Assembly (NCBI RefSeq): GCF_025677645.1
Contig: NZ_CP106879.1
Span: forward strand, 2,356,001-2,420,000
Source: Curtobacterium poinsettiae
GTDB taxonomy: Bacteria > Actinomycetota > Actinomycetes > Actinomycetales > Microbacteriaceae
DNA length: 64,000 nt
Direction of reading: 5' to 3'
Each line of letters opens with the position of its first letter. Positions within the stretch are counted from its first letter, which is position 1. Position numbers and translations under genes: made by a program. Of the stretch, positions 15,650 to 24,927 are shown piece after piece. The notes beneath the pieces are model-generated. The model did not search any database, was not told where the DNA came from, and saw only the letters and a list, made by a program, of their open reading frames with translations.

Positions 15650-17251
15650 ATGCAGCCCATCGTCCCCGAACCCCGGAGCGCCCACGGTCCGAGCCGTCGA
15701 GCGCTCATCACGGGCGCCGCCGGTCTCGCCGGCCTCGGCCTGCTCACGCTCGCCGGGTGCAGCTCCGGCGCGTCCGCCGGCACCCCCACGATCCCCGAGG
15801 CCGCGGCCACCGGCGTCGCCCGTCGCGGTGGGCGCCTGCGCATCGCACGGCCCGCCGCGTCCGCCGCCGAGACCCTCGACTCCGCGAGCTCACTGTCGGC
15901 GTACGAGTACCTCGGCGCGCTGTACAACCGGCTCGTCAAGCTCGACCAGCAGGGCACCCCGGTGCCGGACCTGGCCGAGGAGTGGTCCGCCAACGCCGAC
16001 GGCACCGAGTGGACCTTCGCGCTCCGCCGCGGCGTGGTCTTCCACGACGGGTCCCGTTTCACCGCCGACGACGCCATCGCGAGCATCCGGCACATCCTCG
16101 ACGAGAAGACCGGCAGCCCGCAGGCCGGGGTGCTCGGCGAGGTCATGGACGCCGACTCGATGCGCGCCGTCGACCCGTACACGCTGCGCTTCTCGCTGAC
16201 GAAGCCGAACGCCGAGTTCCCGTCGCTGCTCACGGCCTACCAGTGCTACATCGTGCCGGCCGACGCCATCGGCGACATCGGCCGCACCGGGATCGGGACG
16301 GGGCCGTTCCGGTTGTCGTCGTTCACCCCGGCCGGTGCCGGCAGCGTCGAGGCGTTCCCGGACCACTTCGCCGGCCGCCCGGCGCTCGACGGCATCGACT
16401 TCTACTCGATCCAGGACACCACCGCGCGGGTGAACGCCCTGCTCGCCGGGCAGATCGACCTCATCTCGCAGACGAACCTGGACTTCGCCACGGCCCGGGT
16501 GGTGTCGGCGTCCGACCGCGCCACCGTCGCGAGGTCGAAGAACGCCCAGTGGTACACGATCCCGATGCTCGCCACGAGCGACGAGTTCAGCGACCCGCGG
16601 GTGCGTCAGGCGATGAAGCTCGCCTACGACCCCCGCAAGATCGTCGCCACCGCGCTGCAGGGCACCGGTTCGGCGGGCTGGGACAACCCCGTGCCGCCGC
16701 AGCTCGCCGCGTTCGTCGACGACCACCGCGAGTACGACCCGGACAAGGCCCGGGCGCTGCTCAAGCAGGCCGGGCGCGAGGACTTCCGCGCCGCGATCTA
16801 CACGTCGAGCTACGAGTCGGTGTTCACCCCGATGGCCGTCGCCTACCGCGACGCCGTCGCCGACGCGGGCATCCGTCTGACCGTGCGCAACGCGAGTTCG
16901 GACTCGTACTACACGCAGATCTGGATGCAGAAGCCGCTCATGGTGAGCTACTGGTTCACGGGGCGGCCGATCGACCAGCTGCTCAACCAGATCTTCCGCT
17001 CGGGCTCGTCGTACAACGAGAGCGCGTGGTCGAACGAGACCTTCGACGGGCTGCTCGACGACGCCCGTGCCGAGATGGACGACGCCAAGCGGCTCACCCT
17101 GTACCAGGACGCCCAGCGGCTCGTCGTCGAGGACGGTGCCGACATGACGCCGATGTTCGGCGACCGGCTCGTGGGGTTGTCCCGCGACGTCGTGAACTAC
17201 TCGGAGTACGGCTTCGAGTTCGACTACCTGCGGATCGGACTGCGCCGATGA
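15650..17251 (+). CDS. ABC transporter substrate-binding lipoprotein (family 5, peptide type)
   Basis: A 533-residue protein with a lipoprotein signal: RR-containing N-terminus, hydrophobic core and lipobox LTLAGC (Cys about residue 36). The mature part shows the family 5 pattern (NRLVKLDQQGTPVPDLAEEW, FHDGSRFTADDAIASI). Such proteins bind oligopeptides, dipeptides or nickel chelates outside the membrane. First gene of a six-gene operon with permeases, a fused ATPase, a peptidase and a TetR, which favours peptides. Confidence 0.92.
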   Translation: MQPIVPEPRSAHGPSRRALITGAAGLAGLGLLTLAGCSSGASAGTPTIPEAAATGVARRGGRLRIARPAASAAETLDSASSLSAYEYLGALYNRLVKLDQQGTPVPDLAEEWSANADGTEWTFALRRGVVFHDGSRFTADDAIASIRHILDEKTGSPQAGVLGEVMDADSMRAVDPYTLRFSLTKPNAEFPSLLTAYQCYIVPADAIGDIGRTGIGTGPFRLSSFTPAGAGSVEAFPDHFAGRPALDGIDFYSIQDTTARVNALLAGQIDLISQTNLDFATARVVSASDRATVARSKNAQWYTIPMLATSDEFSDPRVRQAMKLAYDPRKIVATALQGTGSAGWDNPVPPQLAAFVDDHREYDPDKARALLKQAGREDFRAAIYTSSYESVFTPMAVAYRDAVADAGIRLTVRNASSDSYYTQIWMQKPLMVSYWFTGRPIDQLLNQIFRSGSSYNESAWSNETFDGLLDDARAEMDDAKRLTLYQDAQRLVVEDGADMTPMFGDRLVGLSRDVVNYSEYGFEFDYLRIGLRR

Positions 17252-18276
17252 CGACCACGAACACGCCGTCGGACGTCCTCGTCCCCGTCCTCCGCCGGGT
17301 CGGCATCGCCCTGCTGACCGTGGTGCTCGCCTCGCTCTTCGTGTTCCTCGCGGTGCAGGCACTCCCCGGTGACGTCGCCCAGCAGCTGCTCGGGCAGAAC
17401 GCCACCCCCGACGCCGTCAAGCAACTGCGCGAGACCCTCGGCCTCGACCAGAACGTCTGGCTCCGCTACCTGCAGTGGCTCGGCGGCGCCGTGCACGGTG
17501 ACTTCGGCACCTCGCTCGTCAGCGGCGAACCGGTCGCCCCGACGCTGTTCACGGCCTTCCGGAACAGCATGCTCATCGCCGTACCCGCGATGCTCGTCGG
17601 CGTCACGGTGTCCCTGACGCTCGGTGTCGTCGCCGGTGTCCGCCGCGGCCGTCCGAGCGACAAGGTGATCTCGATCGTCAGCCTGGTCGTGATGAGCGTG
17701 CCGGAGTTCATGGTCGCCACCGTGCTGGTGCTGCTGTTCGCGATCGGCCTGCCGGTGTTCCCCGCCGTCGTGCTGCGGGGGAGCGACGCCACCGTGGCCG
17801 AGCTGCTGCCCACCATCTGGCTGCCGATCATCGTGCTGACCCTCGCGATGGCCGCCTACATCGTGCGGACGGCCCGCTCGTCGACCATCGACGTGATGGC
17901 GTCGGAGTTCGTCACGACGGCCGAGCTCAAGGGCCTCACGATGCGCCGGGTGGTGTGGAAGCACGCGGTCCCGAGCGCCCTGCTCCCGACGCTGAACGTC
18001 GTCGCGCTCAACGTCGCGTGGCTGCTCGGCGGTGTCGTGGTGGTCGAGAACGTCTTCAACTACCCGGGGATGGGCAAGCTCATGCTCGAGTCGGTGTTCA
18101 ACCGCGACCTGCCCACCATCGAGGCGATCGCCCTGCTGAGCGCCCTGATCTACGTCGTGTGCAACCTGGCAGCCGACCTCGTCGCGCTCGCACTCGACCC
18201 GAAGCTGCGGACCCGCCAGCGACGACCGCGCACACGCACCCGCAGCGCCCGCAGCACCAGGAAGGCCGCCGCATGA
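17248..18276 (+). CDS. ABC peptide transporter permease (DppB type)
   Basis: A 342-residue membrane protein with about six helices. The N-terminal RRVGIALLTVVLASLFVFLAVQALPGD and GLDQNVWLRYLQWLGGAVHGDFGTS are hallmark DppB/OppB features. The EFVTTAELKG...RRVVWKHAVPSALLP stretch is the EAA loop that contacts the ATPase. The start overlaps the upstream stop (ATGA). The C-terminus is unusually Arg-rich. Confidence 0.93.
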   Translation: MTTTNTPSDVLVPVLRRVGIALLTVVLASLFVFLAVQALPGDVAQQLLGQNATPDAVKQLRETLGLDQNVWLRYLQWLGGAVHGDFGTSLVSGEPVAPTLFTAFRNSMLIAVPAMLVGVTVSLTLGVVAGVRRGRPSDKVISIVSLVVMSVPEFMVATVLVLLFAIGLPVFPAVVLRGSDATVAELLPTIWLPIIVLTLAMAAYIVRTARSSTIDVMASEFVTTAELKGLTMRRVVWKHAVPSALLPTLNVVALNVAWLLGGVVVVENVFNYPGMGKLMLESVFNRDLPTIEAIALLSALIYVVCNLAADLVALALDPKLRTRQRRPRTRTRSARSTRKAAA

Positions 18277-19160
18277 CCGCCACCGCACCCCGCCGCCGCG
18301 TCGGAGGCGACGTGCTCGCCGGCGCGCTCGCACCGCTGCGCGGGTCGACGGCGCTGAGCATCGGCCTCGGCCTCATCGCCCTGCACGTGGTCCTCGCCCT
18401 GCTCGCGCCGGTCATCGCCGGGCACGACCCGGTCGCCACGAACGCCGGCGACGTGCTCGCCGGTCCGACGTGGACGCACTGGCTCGGCACCGACCAGTAC
18501 GGCCGAGACGTGCTCTCCCGCACCCTGAACGGCGGCCGGTACGCGCTGTCCGTGACCTTCCTCGCCACCACGATCGCGGTCGCGGTCGGCACCGTGCTCG
18601 GCTGCGTCACGGCCTACGCCGACAACTGGTTCGACGAGGTCGTCATGCGCGTCGTCGACGCCCTGCTCAGCGTGCCGTCGATCCTCGCGCTCCTGGTCGT
18701 CGTGACGGTCTTCGACGCCGGCCTCTGGGTCATCGTCCTCGCCGTCACGGTCGTCTACGCCCCCGCGGTGACCCGGGTCGTCCGCGGCGCCGCCCGCACC
18801 GTGATCACGCAGGACTACGTCACCGCGGCCCGCGCCCGGGGCGAGCGGCCGCTGTCGATCGTGTTCCGCGAGATCCTGCCGAACGTACTCGACGTCGTGC
18901 TCGTCGAGTACGCGATGCGGGCCTCGTGGATCGTGCTGCTCGTCGCGTCGCTGTCCTTCCTGGGCTTCGGCGCGAACCCACCGACCCCGGACTGGGGCCT
19001 GATGGTGCAGGAGAACCGCACCGCGCTCACCGTGGTGCCGCTCGGCACCCTCGCCCCGATCGTGGCGCTCGCCACGCTGGTGATCGGACTGAACCTCGCG
19101 GCCGACGGCCTGAGCAAGTCGCTCGGTGTCGACCGTGCGAAGCAGGGAGTCAGCGCATGA
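18273..19160 (+). CDS. ABC peptide transporter permease (DppC type)
   Basis: A 295-residue membrane protein. The periplasmic-side motif HWLGTDQYGRDVLSR is diagnostic of DppC/OppC permeases. The EAA loop reads DYVTAARARGERPLSIVFREILPN. The ATG overlaps the previous gene by four bases. It pairs with the DppB-type permease to form the channel. Confidence 0.94.
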   Translation: MTATAPRRRVGGDVLAGALAPLRGSTALSIGLGLIALHVVLALLAPVIAGHDPVATNAGDVLAGPTWTHWLGTDQYGRDVLSRTLNGGRYALSVTFLATTIAVAVGTVLGCVTAYADNWFDEVVMRVVDALLSVPSILALLVVVTVFDAGLWVIVLAVTVVYAPAVTRVVRGAARTVITQDYVTAARARGERPLSIVFREILPNVLDVVLVEYAMRASWIVLLVASLSFLGFGANPPTPDWGLMVQENRTALTVVPLGTLAPIVALATLVIGLNLAADGLSKSLGVDRAKQGVSA

Positions 19161-21004
19161 CCCGCACCGACACCGGCACGACGTCCGCCGCGACGACGAC
19201 CGTGCCCGACGCGATCGTCCGTGTCGACGGCCTGTCCATCTCGTACGCCGCCGGGAAGCGACGCGTCCCCGTCGTCCGGGGTGTCTCGTTCGCGATCGAG
19301 GCCGGTCGCACCCTCGGCCTGGTCGGCGAGTCCGGCAGCGGCAAGTCCACCGTCGCGCGGACACTGCTCGCACACCTACGGGCCGGCTCCGCGATCGACG
19401 GCGGGACGGTCCGCGTCGACGGCGCCGACGTCTTCGCCCTGTCGCCGGCCGGCCGCCGGGCACTCCGCGGCGGCACCGCCTCGGTCGTCGCCCAGAACGC
19501 CGGACAGGCACTCACCCCGTCGATGCGCGTCGGCGAGCAGATCCGCGAGGCCCTCCGCGCCCACGGCGAGCCCGACGGCCCCGAACGGGTCGCCGAGCTG
19601 GTCCGGCTGGTCCGGCTGCCGGACCCCGACGCGATCGTCCGCCGGTACCCGCACCAGCTGTCCGGCGGCCAGCAGCAGCGCATCGCCATCGCCATGGCCG
19701 TCGCCGCACGGCCGCGGGTGCTCGTCCTCGACGAACCGACCACCGCCCTCGACGTCGTCACCCAGGCCGCGGTCCTCGACCTGGTCGCCGACCTCGGTCG
19801 GCAGCTCGGCATGGCCGTCCTGCTCGTCAGCCACGACCTCGGGGTGGTGTCCGCCATGGCGGACGAGATCGCCGTGATGCGCGACGGCGAGGTCGTCGAG
19901 CACGCCGCCACCGCGGCGCTCTTCGCCGCGCCGCAGCACGAGTACACGCGCGCCCTGCTGGCCGCGGTGCCGGACGGCCGACGGCCTGGGCCCACGTCGC
20001 CGGTTCCGGTTCGACGGGCCAGCGGCGAGTCGGCCGTGCCGACGGGGGGAGGATCGGGGCACGTGCCCGATGACGCGACCGTCCCCGGGACGGTCGGCTC
20101 CACGGCCACCCGCACCGCGCCTCCCGGAAGTCCCGCCCGTCCCGTGGTGACCGCGGACGACCTGGTGGTCCGCTACGGCCGCGGCCTGCCGGCCGCCGTC
20201 GACGGCGTCTCGTTCTCGATCGCCGCGCACGAGACGCTCGCCGTCGTCGGTGAGTCGGGCAGCGGCAAGTCGACGCTCGCGACGGCGCTGGCCGGCCTGG
20301 TGCCGGCCGAGTCGGGGACGTTCACGTACGACGACGGCACGACCCGCGGCGACCTGCGCGAGCCGATCGCCGGACGCGCGCCCGACCTGCGGCGCGCCGT
20401 GCAGCTCGTGTTCCAGAACGCGGACACGTCGCTCAACCCGCGGCGCACCGTGGGTGCAGCCGTCGCGCGGCCGCTCCGGTTGTTCAGCGGCTCGTCCTCG
20501 CGCGAGCGCGTCGGGGCCCTGCTCACCCAGGTCGGGCTCGGCCCCGAGTTCGCCGACCGCCTGCCCGCGCAGCTGTCCGGTGGGCAGCGCCAGCGCGTCG
20601 GGATCGCGCGCGCACTCGCGGCCGAGCCGTCGCTCGTGATCGCCGACGAGATCACCACGGCGCTCGACGTGCAGGTGCAGGCGGGGATCCTCGCACTGCT
20701 GGCCGACCTGCAGCGCGAACGGGGCCTCGCGTGCCTGTTCATCAGCCACGACCTCGCCGTGGTGCGGGGTGTGGCGGACCGGGTCGCGGTGATGACCGGT
20801 GGCCGGATCGTCGAGATCGGTCCGACCGAGCGGGTGTTCACCGGCCCGAACCACCCGTACACGGCGACGCTGCTCGCGGCGACGCTCGAACCCGGCAGCA
20901 CGACCCTGCCCGAGGTCGGTGACGGGGTGCCGCGCTGGCGGCACGCCGACGGCTGGACCGACCACGGCGACGGACACCGCACCCGCAACTGGGAGGACGC
21001 ATGA
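19157..21004 (+). CDS. Fused two-domain ABC ATPase (DppD-DppF type)
   Basis: A 615-residue protein carrying two complete nucleotide-binding domains. The first has GESGSGKST near residue 57, LSGGQQQR and LVLDEPTTALD. The second has another GESGSGKST near residue 364, LSGGQRQR and VIADEITTALD, where the usual DEP is DEI. A linker rich in Pro, Gly and Thr joins them at about residues 275-330. Dpp/Opp systems often have two separate ATPases; here one gene supplies both. Starts overlap on both sides. Confidence 0.93.
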   Translation: MTRTDTGTTSAATTTVPDAIVRVDGLSISYAAGKRRVPVVRGVSFAIEAGRTLGLVGESGSGKSTVARTLLAHLRAGSAIDGGTVRVDGADVFALSPAGRRALRGGTASVVAQNAGQALTPSMRVGEQIREALRAHGEPDGPERVAELVRLVRLPDPDAIVRRYPHQLSGGQQQRIAIAMAVAARPRVLVLDEPTTALDVVTQAAVLDLVADLGRQLGMAVLLVSHDLGVVSAMADEIAVMRDGEVVEHAATAALFAAPQHEYTRALLAAVPDGRRPGPTSPVPVRRASGESAVPTGGGSGHVPDDATVPGTVGSTATRTAPPGSPARPVVTADDLVVRYGRGLPAAVDGVSFSIAAHETLAVVGESGSGKSTLATALAGLVPAESGTFTYDDGTTRGDLREPIAGRAPDLRRAVQLVFQNADTSLNPRRTVGAAVARPLRLFSGSSSRERVGALLTQVGLGPEFADRLPAQLSGGQRQRVGIARALAAEPSLVIADEITTALDVQVQAGILALLADLQRERGLACLFISHDLAVVRGVADRVAVMTGGRIVEIGPTERVFTGPNHPYTATLLAATLEPGSTTLPEVGDGVPRWRHADGWTDHGDGHRTRNWEDA

Positions 21005-23094
21005 CGACCGACGACGGCACCGCCGACGGCACCGCCGCCACCTTCACCGCCATCGGCGACCCCGGCTCGCTGCCCGCCGGCGTCACGGTCCGCGACGAGT
21101 GGATCCCGATGCCCGACGGTGTGCGGCTGCACGCGCGGATCTGGGCGCCGTCCCAGTCGCCGACGCACCCGGGTGGCCCGAGCAGTCCGACGCCGGTGCT
21201 GCTCGAGTACCTGCCGTACCGGCTCGACGACTGGACCGCGCCGCGAGACTCGGAGCGGCACCCCTGGTACGCCCAGCACGGGTACGCCTCGGTGCGGGTC
21301 GACATCCGCGGCACCGGCTCGTCCGACGGGTTCTTCGACGACGAGTACAGCGAGCAGGAGCTGCTCGACGGCGAGGCCGTGATCGCCTGGCTCGCCGAGC
21401 AGCCGTGGTCGACGGGCGCCGTCGGCATGTTCGGCATCTCGTGGGGCGGCTTCAACGCACTGCAGCTCGCAGCCCGGGCACCCGCAGCCCTCAAGGCCAT
21501 CGTGACGGTCTGCTCGACCGACGACCGGTACGACAACGACGTGCACTACGTCGGCGGCGCCGTGCTCGGCATCGACATGGCGGCCTGGGGCGCGACCATG
21601 TTCGCCTTCAACTCCCGGCCGCCCCGGCCCGAGGTCGTCGGCGACGGGTGGATCGACCGCTGGCGGGAACGCCTCGAGGCGAACCGCCCGATGACGCCGG
21701 TGTGGCTGGCGCACCAGGAGCGCGACGACTACTGGCGGCACGGCAGCGCGGCCGAGGACTACGACGGCATCCGCGCCGCGGTGCTCGCCGTCGGTGGCTG
21801 GGCGGACCCCTACCGGGACGCCGTGCTCCGGCTCGTCGACCACGTCAGCGCCCCCGTGAAGGGCATCGTCGGCCCGTGGTCGCACCAGTACCCGGACCGT
21901 GGCCTCGCGCCGGGGCCGTCGATCGGGTTCCTGCAGGAGACCCTGCGGTGGTGGGACCGCTGGCTGCTCGGGGTGGACACCGGCGTCGAGGAGGACCCCG
22001 CACTGCGGGCCTGGATCAACGAGGGCGAGACCCCCGCGCCGTACTACGCCGATCGCCGCGGTCGCTGGATCGGTGCCGAGGCGTGGCCCTCCGCCGCGAC
22101 CCACGAGCGCGTCCTGCCCCTCGCCGCACTGCGGGGCGGCGACCTCGGGCCGGTCGTCGTACGGTCGCCGCAGCACACCGGGATGGACGCCGGTCGGTTC
22201 TTCCCGTTCGGCAACGCCACCGACCTGCCGCCGGACCAGCGCGCCGAGGACGGCCGGTCGGTCACCTTCGACCTGCCGGTCGGCAAGGCGTTCGACCTGC
22301 TCGGCAACGTGCTCGTGCGGTTGTCCGTCACGAGCGACCAGCCCCGGGCCACCCTGACCGTCCGGCTCTGCGACGTCGCACCGGACGGCTCGTCGACGCT
22401 CGTCACGCGCGGGGTGCTGAACGCCGCGAAGCGCGACGGCATGGACCGCGACGACGTGCTCGTGCCCGGGACGCCCGCCGACCTGCCCGTGCGCCTGGTC
22501 TCGACCGGACACCGGTTCGCCGCCGGACACCGGCTCCGCATCGCGGTCTCCTCGTCCTACTGGCCGTGGGTGTGGCCGCACGGCGTCGAGGCCACCGTGA
22601 CGATCGACCCGACCGCCTCGAGCGTCACCCTGCCCACCTGGACCCGGTCGACCGACGACGGGGTGGTCTTCGCCGAGCCCGAACGGTCCGAGCCCCTCGT
22701 GATCGAGCGCGTCGTGCCGGCCGACCCGCTGCCGCAGCGCACGGTCACGCACGACGTCGAGACGGGGGAGTGGACGCTCGACGTCGACCCCGGGTACGGC
22801 GGCGGGCGGGTCTACCCGGACGGCCTGGTGTTCACCGAGGACGCCCGCGAGACGTACCGGATCCGCTCCGACGACCCGACCAGCGCACGGGCGAGTTCCC
22901 GCTGGGCGATCGGGCTGGCGAAGCCGGAGTGGGCCGCGCGCCTCGAGACGACGTCCGAGGTCACCGCCGACGCCGACACCTTCCACGTCGGCAACACCGT
23001 GCGCGCCTGGGCCCGCGACGGCGGACCCGACGAACCCGAGGTGCTCGTCACCGAGCGGACCTTCGTCGACGACGTCCCACGGACGTCGGCGTGA
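21001..23094 (+). CDS. CocE/NonD-type hydrolase (peptidase S15, X-Pro aminopeptidase-like)
   Basis: A 697-residue protein. The serine nucleophile is Ser147 in GISWGG, after RVDIRGTGSSDG. The central cap and C-terminal jelly-roll domain (from about residue 420, FDLPVGKAFDLLGNVLVRLSV) match the X-Pro dipeptidyl peptidase/cocaine esterase family. There is no signal peptide, so it acts inside the cell. Its position between the peptide ABC transporter and a TetR suggests it processes the imported compound, perhaps a proline-containing peptide or an ester. Confidence 0.9.
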   Translation: MTTDDGTADGTAATFTAIGDPGSLPAGVTVRDEWIPMPDGVRLHARIWAPSQSPTHPGGPSSPTPVLLEYLPYRLDDWTAPRDSERHPWYAQHGYASVRVDIRGTGSSDGFFDDEYSEQELLDGEAVIAWLAEQPWSTGAVGMFGISWGGFNALQLAARAPAALKAIVTVCSTDDRYDNDVHYVGGAVLGIDMAAWGATMFAFNSRPPRPEVVGDGWIDRWRERLEANRPMTPVWLAHQERDDYWRHGSAAEDYDGIRAAVLAVGGWADPYRDAVLRLVDHVSAPVKGIVGPWSHQYPDRGLAPGPSIGFLQETLRWWDRWLLGVDTGVEEDPALRAWINEGETPAPYYADRRGRWIGAEAWPSAATHERVLPLAALRGGDLGPVVVRSPQHTGMDAGRFFPFGNATDLPPDQRAEDGRSVTFDLPVGKAFDLLGNVLVRLSVTSDQPRATLTVRLCDVAPDGSSTLVTRGVLNAAKRDGMDRDDVLVPGTPADLPVRLVSTGHRFAAGHRLRIAVSSSYWPWVWPHGVEATVTIDPTASSVTLPTWTRSTDDGVVFAEPERSEPLVIERVVPADPLPQRTVTHDVETGEWTLDVDPGYGGGRVYPDGLVFTEDARETYRIRSDDPTSARASSRWAIGLAKPEWAARLETTSEVTADADTFHVGNTVRAWARDGGPDEPEVLVTERTFVDDVPRTSA

Positions 23095-23732
23095 CCGCGG
23101 CGAGGGTCCGGCAGCGGCCGGAGGTCCGACGCGCGATGATCGTCGAGGCCGCCCGCGCGGTGATCGTCCGGAACGGCGTCGGTGCCACCGGACTGCGCGA
23201 CATCGCGGCCGAGGCCGGCGTCTCCGTCGGCACCGTGACCTACCACTTCGGCAGCGTCGCGGAGATCCTGAACGAGGTCGTCGTGCTCGAGACGGAGCGC
23301 TTCTACGGCGCCATCGTCGCTGCCGTCGACGCCGAACCCGACGTGCTGGTGGGGCTGCGGATGCTCGTCGCCCCGCTGTTCGGTGACACCGAACAGGTCC
23401 GGCAGCACTGGCGGATCTGGTCCGACTACTGGACCGCGGTGGTCCGGCGGCCCGAGGTGGCCGCCGAGTACGCCGAACGCATCCGCGTCTGGGAGGCCTG
23501 CCTCGTGCGGGTCATCCGGCGCGGGGTGGAGGCCGGGGTGTTCGTCGACGTCGATGCCGACACCGTCGCGCTGCAACTCGCCGCGTACAGCGACGGCGTC
23601 GCGACCCAGATCGCCCAGGGCGTCCCGGGGCTGACGAACACCGTCGCCCTGTCCTGGATGTGGCGGTTCCTGTCGCACGAACTCGGTGTGCCCGCTGTGG
23701 ACATCGCCGGAACCGGTCGTTCCCCCTTGTGA
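23091..23732 (+). CDS. TetR-family regulator of the peptide-uptake operon
   Basis: A 213-residue protein starting at GTG inside a GTGA overlap. The DNA-binding part is MIVEAARAVIVRNGVGATGLRDIAAEAGVSVGTVTYHFGSVAEIL in pieces: helix-turn-helix DIAAEAGVSVGTVTYHFGS near residues 43-61. The C-terminal domain is helical. As last gene of the operon it probably regulates the promoter at 15588 through the dyad there. Confidence 0.9.
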   Translation: MTAARVRQRPEVRRAMIVEAARAVIVRNGVGATGLRDIAAEAGVSVGTVTYHFGSVAEILNEVVVLETERFYGAIVAAVDAEPDVLVGLRMLVAPLFGDTEQVRQHWRIWSDYWTAVVRRPEVAAEYAERIRVWEACLVRVIRRGVEAGVFVDVDADTVALQLAAYSDGVATQIAQGVPGLTNTVALSWMWRFLSHELGVPAVDIAGTGRSPL

Positions 23733-23751
23733 TGAGGTAAGGCTTCCCTTA
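23733..23751 (+). promoter_or_regulatory. DtxR/IdeR-type iron box
   Basis: The 19-bp sequence TGAGGTAAGGCTTCCCTTA matches the DtxR/IdeR consensus TTAGGTTAGGCTAACCTAA at 14 of 19 positions by eye. It begins right after the tetR stop codon and touches the -10 element TACCGT (23750-23755) of the SIP-domain gene. This placement fits repression when iron is plentiful. Confidence 0.7.
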
Positions 23752-23761
23752 CCGTTGCCAC

Positions 23762-24184
23762 ATGGCACGGACCCGGCGACAGCCCAGCGAACGCATCCTC
23801 ATCGCGGGCGGTGCCGAGGACCTCGTCGAGATCCACCGGATGCTCGAGGAGCTCCCGGAGAACGCCTACGGGCAGGTCTTCGTCGAGGTCGCCCTCGACG
23901 AGCAGATCCGCATCCTGCCGGCCCCGCCGCGCGTCACCGTGACCTGGCTGGTCCGGAGCGCCCGCGGCTCGGCAGTCGCCCCGCTGGTCTTCGCCGACCA
24001 CGGCGAAGCACTCGCACACGCCCTGACCGGGTGGGCAGCCGAGTGGTGCGTCACGGGCTGCGAGCCCCGCACCTCGGTGTGGATCGGCTGCGCGGACAGC
24101 CCGTGGATCGAGCGTGCACGGTCCGTGGTGCAGCTCGAGCTCACCGACGCGGGCCAGCAGGTCCAGGTCGAGTACGGCGGGTAA
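23762..24184 (+). CDS. Stand-alone SIP-domain protein (siderophore-interacting)
   Basis: A 140-residue protein resembling only the C-terminal NAD(P)-binding SIP domain: ILIAGGAEDLVEIHRMLEELPENAYGQVFVEVA, then APPRVTVTWLVR. The FAD-binding half of full ferric-siderophore reductases is absent, so it may act with another flavoprotein. The ATG lies six bases after TACCGT, a leaderless layout, under an iron box. Regulation by iron is inferred from that site. Confidence 0.85.
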   Translation: MARTRRQPSERILIAGGAEDLVEIHRMLEELPENAYGQVFVEVALDEQIRILPAPPRVTVTWLVRSARGSAVAPLVFADHGEALAHALTGWAAEWCVTGCEPRTSVWIGCADSPWIERARSVVQLELTDAGQQVQVEYGG

Positions 24185-24200
24185 GGGCAGCCTGCTCTTC

Positions 24201-24239
24201 CTTGCGGCATGCAAGAGAGGCGGGCATGGTTGTGACCAT
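24201..24239. promoter_or_regulatory. Two small dyads upstream of dps
   Basis: CTTGC-N5-GCAAG (24201-24215) and ATGGT-TGTG-ACCAT (24226-24239) sit between the SIP gene and dps. One may end the SIP transcript and the other may be an operator for dps. Neither matches a site I can name. Confidence 0.3.
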
Positions 24240-24307
24240 CGGCAGCACCGCGCCGGTCCGGACAGGGCCAGGCACGCGGGTGCAGCCACGACGGAGGAGG
24301 AAACGAC

Positions 24308-24811
24308 ATGACCACGCAGAGCAGCACCACCACACCGAGCACCACGTCCCCGTTCTCGACCACGCCGGAGCTCGCAGCCGGGGTCGCCCAGTTCCTCGCC
24401 CCCGTCGTCATCGACCTCGAGGCGCTCGTCGTCAACGGCAAGCAGGCCCACTGGCACGTCCGTGGCCGCAACTTCGTCGGCGTGCACGAGCTCCTCGACG
24501 AGATCGTCGAGCACGCGCAGGACTACGCGGACAAGGCCGCGGAGCGCATCGTCGCCCTCGGCCTGCCGGTCGACTCGCGCATCGCGACCGTCGCCGCGAA
24601 CACCACCCTGCCGCCGCTGTCGCAGGGCTTCCAGAACTCCGACGTCACCATCACCGAGGTGATCGCCCAGATCGACGCCGCGCTGCTGCAGGTCCGCCGT
24701 GCGGTCGACGGCCTCGACGAGGTCGACCTCAACAGCCAGGACGTCGCCATCGAGATCGAGCGCGCGCTGACCAAGGACCGCTGGTTCCTGCAGGCGCACC
24801 TCGCCGCCTGA
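24308..24811 (+). CDS. dps: Dps, DNA-protecting mini-ferritin
   Basis: A 167-residue ferritin-like protein with a Ser/Thr-rich N-terminal tail. The five ferroxidase ligands match E. coli Dps at identical spacing: His48 (in HWHVRG), His60, Asp64, Asp75 and Glu79 (AAER). Dps forms a 12-subunit shell that oxidises iron with peroxide and protects DNA. The start is preceded by GGAGGAGG. It sits next to the iron-box SIP gene, an iron-handling neighbourhood. Confidence 0.95.
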   Translation: MTTQSSTTTPSTTSPFSTTPELAAGVAQFLAPVVIDLEALVVNGKQAHWHVRGRNFVGVHELLDEIVEHAQDYADKAAERIVALGLPVDSRIATVAANTTLPPLSQGFQNSDVTITEVIAQIDAALLQVRRAVDGLDEVDLNSQDVAIEIERALTKDRWFLQAHLAA

Positions 24812-24832
24812 GTCGCGACCACACCTCTGACA

Positions 24833-24864
24833 GGAGGCCCGGTGCCAGCTGGCACCGGGCCTCC
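24833..24864. terminator. Terminator hairpin after dps
   Basis: A perfect 14-bp stem (24833-24846 with 24851-24864) with loop AGCT. It belongs to the GGAGGC...GGTGCC hairpin family also seen near 30855, 31009 and 31174. It lies between dps and the converging DedA gene and could serve both. Confidence 0.75.
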
Positions 24865-24927
24865 CGTCCGTCTGCGGTCACGTCTCGGGCCCGTGAGACG
24901 CCGTCGTGTCGCTGCGACGCCGCTTCG

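Noticed and set aside
20173..22986. Very long minus-strand open frame (937 codons)
   Set aside because: It runs antisense to the fused ABC ATPase and the S15 hydrolase, both of which have unmistakable motifs.
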